In this document: positions 14,050-15,837 of the stretch, piece by piece
Position numbering within the stretch: the stretch's first letter is position 1
Layout of the letters: every line of letters begins with the position of its first letter
NCBI GenBank assembly: GCA_937901455.1
Contig: CALDIA010000037.1
Coordinates: 1-15,837, forward strand
DNA length: 15,837 bases
Direction: 5' to 3'
DNA from: an uncultured Bacteroidales bacterium
Lineage (GTDB): Bacteria; Bacteroidota; Bacteroidia; Bacteroidales; WCHB1-69
Notes under the pieces: generated by a model
The model's input: the letters and a program-made list of their open reading frames with translations, nothing else
The model's database searches: none
Told to the model about the DNA's origin: nothing
Position numbers and translations under genes: made by a program

Positions 14050-15837
14050 CTATTCCATTTCCTTAGAAGCCATCAGAGACTCGTACTCTTCCATAGAGCC
14101 GACCTCAAGATGCTGGTAGCTGCGAATACCGGTACCGGCAGGTATCTTCTGTCCCACGATAACATTTTCTTTCATACCGATAAGGTCATCGGACTTGGCA
14201 TTGATTGCGGCCTCGGTAAGCACCTTTGTCGTCTCCTGGAAGGAAGCTGCGGAGATGAAGCTATGGGTTTGCAGAGATGCACGGGTAATACCTTGCAAGA
14301 TCGGCTTACCAGTGGCGGGACGTGCATCGCGCACTTGTACGAGCTTGAGGTCCTTACGCTTCAGGGCGGAATTTACGTCACGCAACTTTTTGGCTGCGAT
14401 AATCTGTCCCACGCGAAGCTCATCGGAGTCACCGCTGTCTTCCACTACTTTCTTCTCCCAAATAGCATCATTCTCCTCCTGGAAATCAATCTTGTTGATC
14501 AACTCGCCTTGCAGGAACTTGGTGTCGCCAGGATCGTCAATTTCCATTTTACGCATCATTTGGCGCACAATCACCTCAAAGTGCTTGTCATTGATTTTCA
14601 CACCTTGCAGACGGTACACCTCCTGAATCTCGTTGATGATATACTCCTGCACCTTCTGGGCGCCCTTGATGTTCAAGATATCCATAGGCGTGAGGGAGCC
14701 TTCTGACAATGGGGTTCCAGCCTTCACAAAGTCGTTCTCTTGGGCGAGAATCTGCTTGGAAGTCGGAATGAGATACACCTTGGCACCTTCACCAGAGTCG
14801 TTACGCGGCGTAATCTTAACCACACGGTTACCACGTTTGAGTTTCTTTTCAAAGGAAACCACGCCATCGATTTCGGATACCACAGCGGGGTCGGACGGGT
14901 TACGGGCCTCAAAGAGTTCCGTCACTCGCGGCAGACCGCCAGTAATATCACCTGACTTACCGAAGGAACGCAGAATTTTAACCAGAATTTCACCAGAGTC
15001 AATCACCTGGCCCTCGTCAACGGCAAGACGTGCGCCCACGGGAACATCAAAACTCTTGAGCACATCGCCATGCTCGTCCAATACCGAGATACTCGGGTTC
15101 TTGGTCTTCAAACGGCTTTCAATGATAACCTTGTCGTGAATGTTTGTCTGCTCATCGGTCTCCACACGATAGGTGACACCTTCGATAATATCGTTGAACT
15201 GGATAGTACCGGGCACATCGGACAAGATGACTGCATTGAACGGATCCCAGTCAGCAATCAAATCGCCTTTCTTCACAGCATCGCCATGACGGAAATAGAG
15301 GTTAGAGCCATAAGGCACATTAGCTGATGACAGTGCTATACCGGTCGTAACATCGATAATCTTGATTTCAGCGGTACGGCCAATCACCTTATAGTATGTT
15401 TTGCCGAAGGCGTCGGTCTTCTCCAAGGCACGCAACTCATCAACACTCAAGATACCGTCATAGGAAGCGGTGATAGAACTGTTAGCAGCCACGTTACCAG
15501 CCACACCACCAACGTGGAAAGTACGGAGGGTCAGCTGTGTACCAGGCTCACCAATGGACTGTGCCGCGATTACACCTACAGCCTCTCCAATCTGTACCAT
15601 CTTGCCCGTGGCCAAATTACGGCCATAGCACTTGCGGCAGATGCCATGCTTCGATTCACAAGTAGGCACTGAACGGATCTCCACCTCCTCGATGGGCGAT
15701 TCCTCAATAATCTGGCAATATTTCTCGGTGAGTTCCTCACCGGCCTTGATAATCAACTCGCCCGTTTGAGGATGATATACATCGTGGAGGGTCACACGAC
15801 CAAGCAACCGGTCGTACAAAGTTTCCACCACTTCTTC
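14050..15837 (-). CDS. rpoC: DNA-directed RNA polymerase subunit beta', C-terminal part (cut by the window edge)
   Basis: About 595 C-terminal residues of the RNA polymerase beta' subunit are present; the frame is open through the right edge (EEVVETLYDRLLGRV is read from the last codons). Visible landmarks are the zinc-site cysteines C-x6-C-x2-C in PTCESKHGICRKC, directly followed by the trigger-loop entry AVGVIAAQSIGEPGTQLTLR. Further on are the GGLPRVTELFEAR segment and the C-terminal region (ARPATGKPILQGITRASLQT, ending EVGSMEEYESLMASKEME). These agree with the conserved regions of bacterial beta' after the active centre. No internal damage is seen in the part present. DUF3467 and the terminator lie downstream. 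rpoB and the rest of rpoC are expected beyond the right edge. Confidence 0.97.
   Translation of the reverse strand, partial: EEVVETLYDRLLGRVTLHDVYHPQTGELIIKAGEELTEKYCQIIEESPIEEVEIRSVPTCESKHGICRKCYGRNLATGKMVQIGEAVGVIAAQSIGEPGTQLTLRTFHVGGVAGNVAANSSITASYDGILSVDELRALEKTDAFGKTYYKVIGRTAEIKIIDVTTGIALSSANVPYGSNLYFRHGDAVKKGDLIADWDPFNAVILSDVPGTIQFNDIIEGVTYRVETDEQTNIHDKVIIESRLKTKNPSISVLDEHGDVLKSFDVPVGARLAVDEGQVIDSGEILVKILRSFGKSGDITGGLPRVTELFEARNPSDPAVVSEIDGVVSFEKKLKRGNRVVKITPRNDSGEGAKVYLIPTSKQILAQENDFVKAGTPLSEGSLTPMDILNIKGAQKVQEYIINEIQEVYRLQGVKINDKHFEVIVRQMMRKMEIDDPGDTKFLQGELINKIDFQEENDAIWEKKVVEDSGDSDELRVGQIIAAKKLRDVNSALKRKDLKLVQVRDARPATGKPILQGITRASLQTHSFISAASFQETTKVLTEAAINAKSDDLIGMKENVIVGQKIPAGTGIRSYQHLEVGSMEEYESLMASKEME

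Noticed and set aside
14002..14706. A 234-codon plus-strand frame opposite rpoC
   Set aside because: Shadow of rpoC, whose minus-strand motifs are unmistakable.

Overview
The window looks like chromosomal DNA of a Bacteroidota bacterium. Four things support this: an MraY of about 418 residues; a type IX secretion system (T9SS) plug-family protein and a fragment of a T9SS type B cargo protein; a DUF3467 gene directly behind rpoC; and promoter elements of the TAnnTTTG type in front of several genes. Base composition is moderate through most of the window, with two markedly AT-rich stretches (about 855-1098 and 4146-4576). I would not go below phylum level with confidence. The order is probably Bacteroidales or a relative.

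Layout. (1) Positions 1-1100 are a patchwork of broken pieces: a possible partial reading frame on the minus strand at the left edge, two related inverted repeats, a 5' piece of an AAA ATPase gene cut after its sensor-1 region, and an AT-rich scrap holding the C-terminus of an unknown membrane protein. (2) Positions 1080-4145 (minus strand) hold a dipeptidyl-peptidase IV-like gene that keeps its signal peptide and beta-propeller but lacks the catalytic hydrolase domain, then an intact T9SS plug-family gene (DUF5103). (3) An AT-rich divergent intergenic region spans 4146-4576. (4) Positions 4577-13124 (plus strand) carry a compact dcw (division and cell wall) operon: mraZ, rsmH, an ftsL-like gene, ftsI, murE, mraY, a MurD-like gene reduced to the C-terminal domain, and ftsW. 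Here the genes that normally follow (murG, murC, ftsQ, ftsA, ftsZ) are missing. (5) Positions 13118-13546 (minus) hold a fragment of a T9SS type B cargo protein abutting the end of ftsW. (6) Positions 13663-15837 (minus) hold the 3' end of rpoC, DUF3467 and a strong intrinsic terminator.

The intact dcw genes work together. RsmH methylates 16S rRNA and MraZ is the probable local regulator. MurE and MraY make UDP-muramyl-tripeptide and lipid I. FtsW and FtsI polymerise and cross-link septal peptidoglycan, and the FtsL-like protein bridges the divisome in the periplasm.

The most interesting item is the 185-residue MurD-like protein. It sits at the normal murD position with an uninterrupted frame, but it has lost the N-terminal and ATP-binding domains and the known catalytic motifs of the remaining domain. 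Several genes in the window are cut off in mid-domain, so either genome rearrangement and decay or a chimeric assembly must be considered. I saw no tRNA, rRNA, CRISPR array or complete mobile element.
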